Of a DNA stretch of 64,000 nt, positions 63,602-64,000 are shown in pieces. The position numbers were made by a program, and so were the translations under genes. This stretch comes from Atopsyche davidsoni (Eukaryota > Arthropoda > Insecta > Trichoptera > Hydrobiosidae): assembly GCA_022113835.1 (NCBI GenBank), contig JAILWY010000021.1, forward strand, positions 6,448,001 to 6,512,000, written 5' to 3'. The first letter of the stretch is position 1. Every line of letters starts with the position of its first letter. The notes under the pieces are model-generated. The model was not told the origin of the DNA. It saw only the letters and a list, made by a program, of their open reading frames with translations, and did not search any database.

Positions 63602-64000
63602 ATGTTGGGCGCCGCGAGTAGGGTTGGCTGCGGCCTCGTTTCCGCAAAATCCGCTGCTGAGAAATTAGCAAATGAAGCTGGAAAGGTAATTGCTGGGTTT
63701 TCAGTTAACAGCAAATGTAATTATGCCGCCAAAGCCGCCCCGAAAGCCGCCAAAGGCAAAGTGGTCGCCGTAATCGGTGCCGTGGTGGATGTGCAGTTCG
63801 AAGATGATCTTCCTCCCATTCTCAATGCCTTGGAGGTGGAAGGACGCAAGCCGCGTCTGGTGCTGGAGGTGGCGCAGCACTTGGGAGAGAACACCGTGCG
63901 CACCATCGCCATGGACGGTACCGAGGGTCTGGTGCGAGGAAACGCCGTGAACGACTCCGGCTACCCAATCCGTATCCCCGTCGGAGCCGAGACCCTGGGC
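63602..64000 (+). CDS. ATP synthase subunit beta, mitochondrial (N-terminal 133 codons, runs off the window)
   Basis: The frame starts at ATG 63602 and is open without an intron to the window edge. Known role: catalytic beta subunit of the F1 sector of mitochondrial ATP synthase. Visible: a presequence [19 protein letters not shown] rich in Ala and basic residues, a processing-region [14 protein letters not shown], then the beta-barrel domain [40 protein letters not shown] and DGTEGLVRG, ending in [11 protein letters not shown]. The nucleotide-binding P-loop is beyond the window. GC-rich codons contrast with the flanks. One stretch ([10 protein letters not shown]) departs from the usual very conserved QPV-D-GSPI, so it may be a diverged paralogue rather than the main gene. 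The family call is secure; which copy it is remains open. Confidence 0.93.
   Translation, partial: MLGAASRVGCGLVSAKSAAEKLANEAGKVIAGFSVNSKCNYAAKAAPKAAKGKVVAVIGAVVDVQFEDDLPPILNALEVEGRKPRLVLEVAQHLGENTVRTIAMDGTEGLVRGNAVNDSGYPIRIPVGAETLG

Noticed and set aside
1..64000. tRNA, rRNA, CRISPR or known microRNA genes
   Set aside because: A reading for T-arm GTTCRANNC contexts, cloverleaf-like blocks, regular spacer arrays and common insect microRNA seeds gave nothing convincing. Weak RNA genes could still be missed by eye.

Overview
This is animal nuclear DNA, almost certainly from an insect. Genes are split by many GT-AG introns, the non-coding DNA is very AT-rich, and every protein-coding gene is a conserved eukaryotic single-copy type. 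The transposons (Helitrons with a 3' hairpin and CTAG end, a DD37D mariner of the maT type, an R1-clade LINE tail) and a short TTAGG telomere-like run suggest Lepidoptera. That order-level call is an inference from the sequence alone.

Left part (1-39.9 kb). This looks like a gene desert, but exon phases reveal one minus-strand gene with a huge first intron. A 112-nt first coding exon at 35818-35929 joins in frame to exons at 2895-2955 and 2623-2694, giving a multi-pass membrane protein that resembles TMEM72. The rest of the gene lies left of the window. The intron of about 32.9 kb holds a 5'-truncated R1-clade LINE (26007-26941), a 177-bp tandem duplication (17885-18252), a foldback MITE (14533-14672), a 19-bp minisatellite, palindromes and several GC-richer islands. 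A CpG-rich block and a hAT-like MITE (37075-37370) lie upstream of exon 1.

Right part (39.97-64 kb). This is gene-dense and every gene could be resolved exon by exon. In order: DCTN6 (minus, 183 aa), DDX11/ChlR1 (plus, 881 aa), SIRT5 (minus, 298 aa), MIC13/QIL1 (plus, 118 aa), PA2G4/EBP1 (minus, 388 aa), UBA3 (minus, 448 aa) and the start of an ATP synthase beta subunit (plus, first 133 codons). DCTN6/DDX11, SIRT5/MIC13 and UBA3/ATP synthase beta are head-to-head pairs with short shared upstream regions. DDX11/SIRT5 and MIC13/PA2G4 are tail-to-tail. The second and third pairs each combine or include mitochondrial functions.

Transposons sit inside introns or promoter gaps of these genes. They are an internally deleted Helitron in DCTN6, a short Helitron of the same family in SIRT5, an antisense mariner carrying a stop codon and a frameshift in DDX11 intron 6, and a gutted Tigger/pogo-type element between UBA3 and ATP synthase beta. 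I found no sign of a new multi-gene system. The points most worth a second look are the giant-intron membrane gene, the divergent ATP synthase beta copy, the shared promoters and the paired Helitrons.
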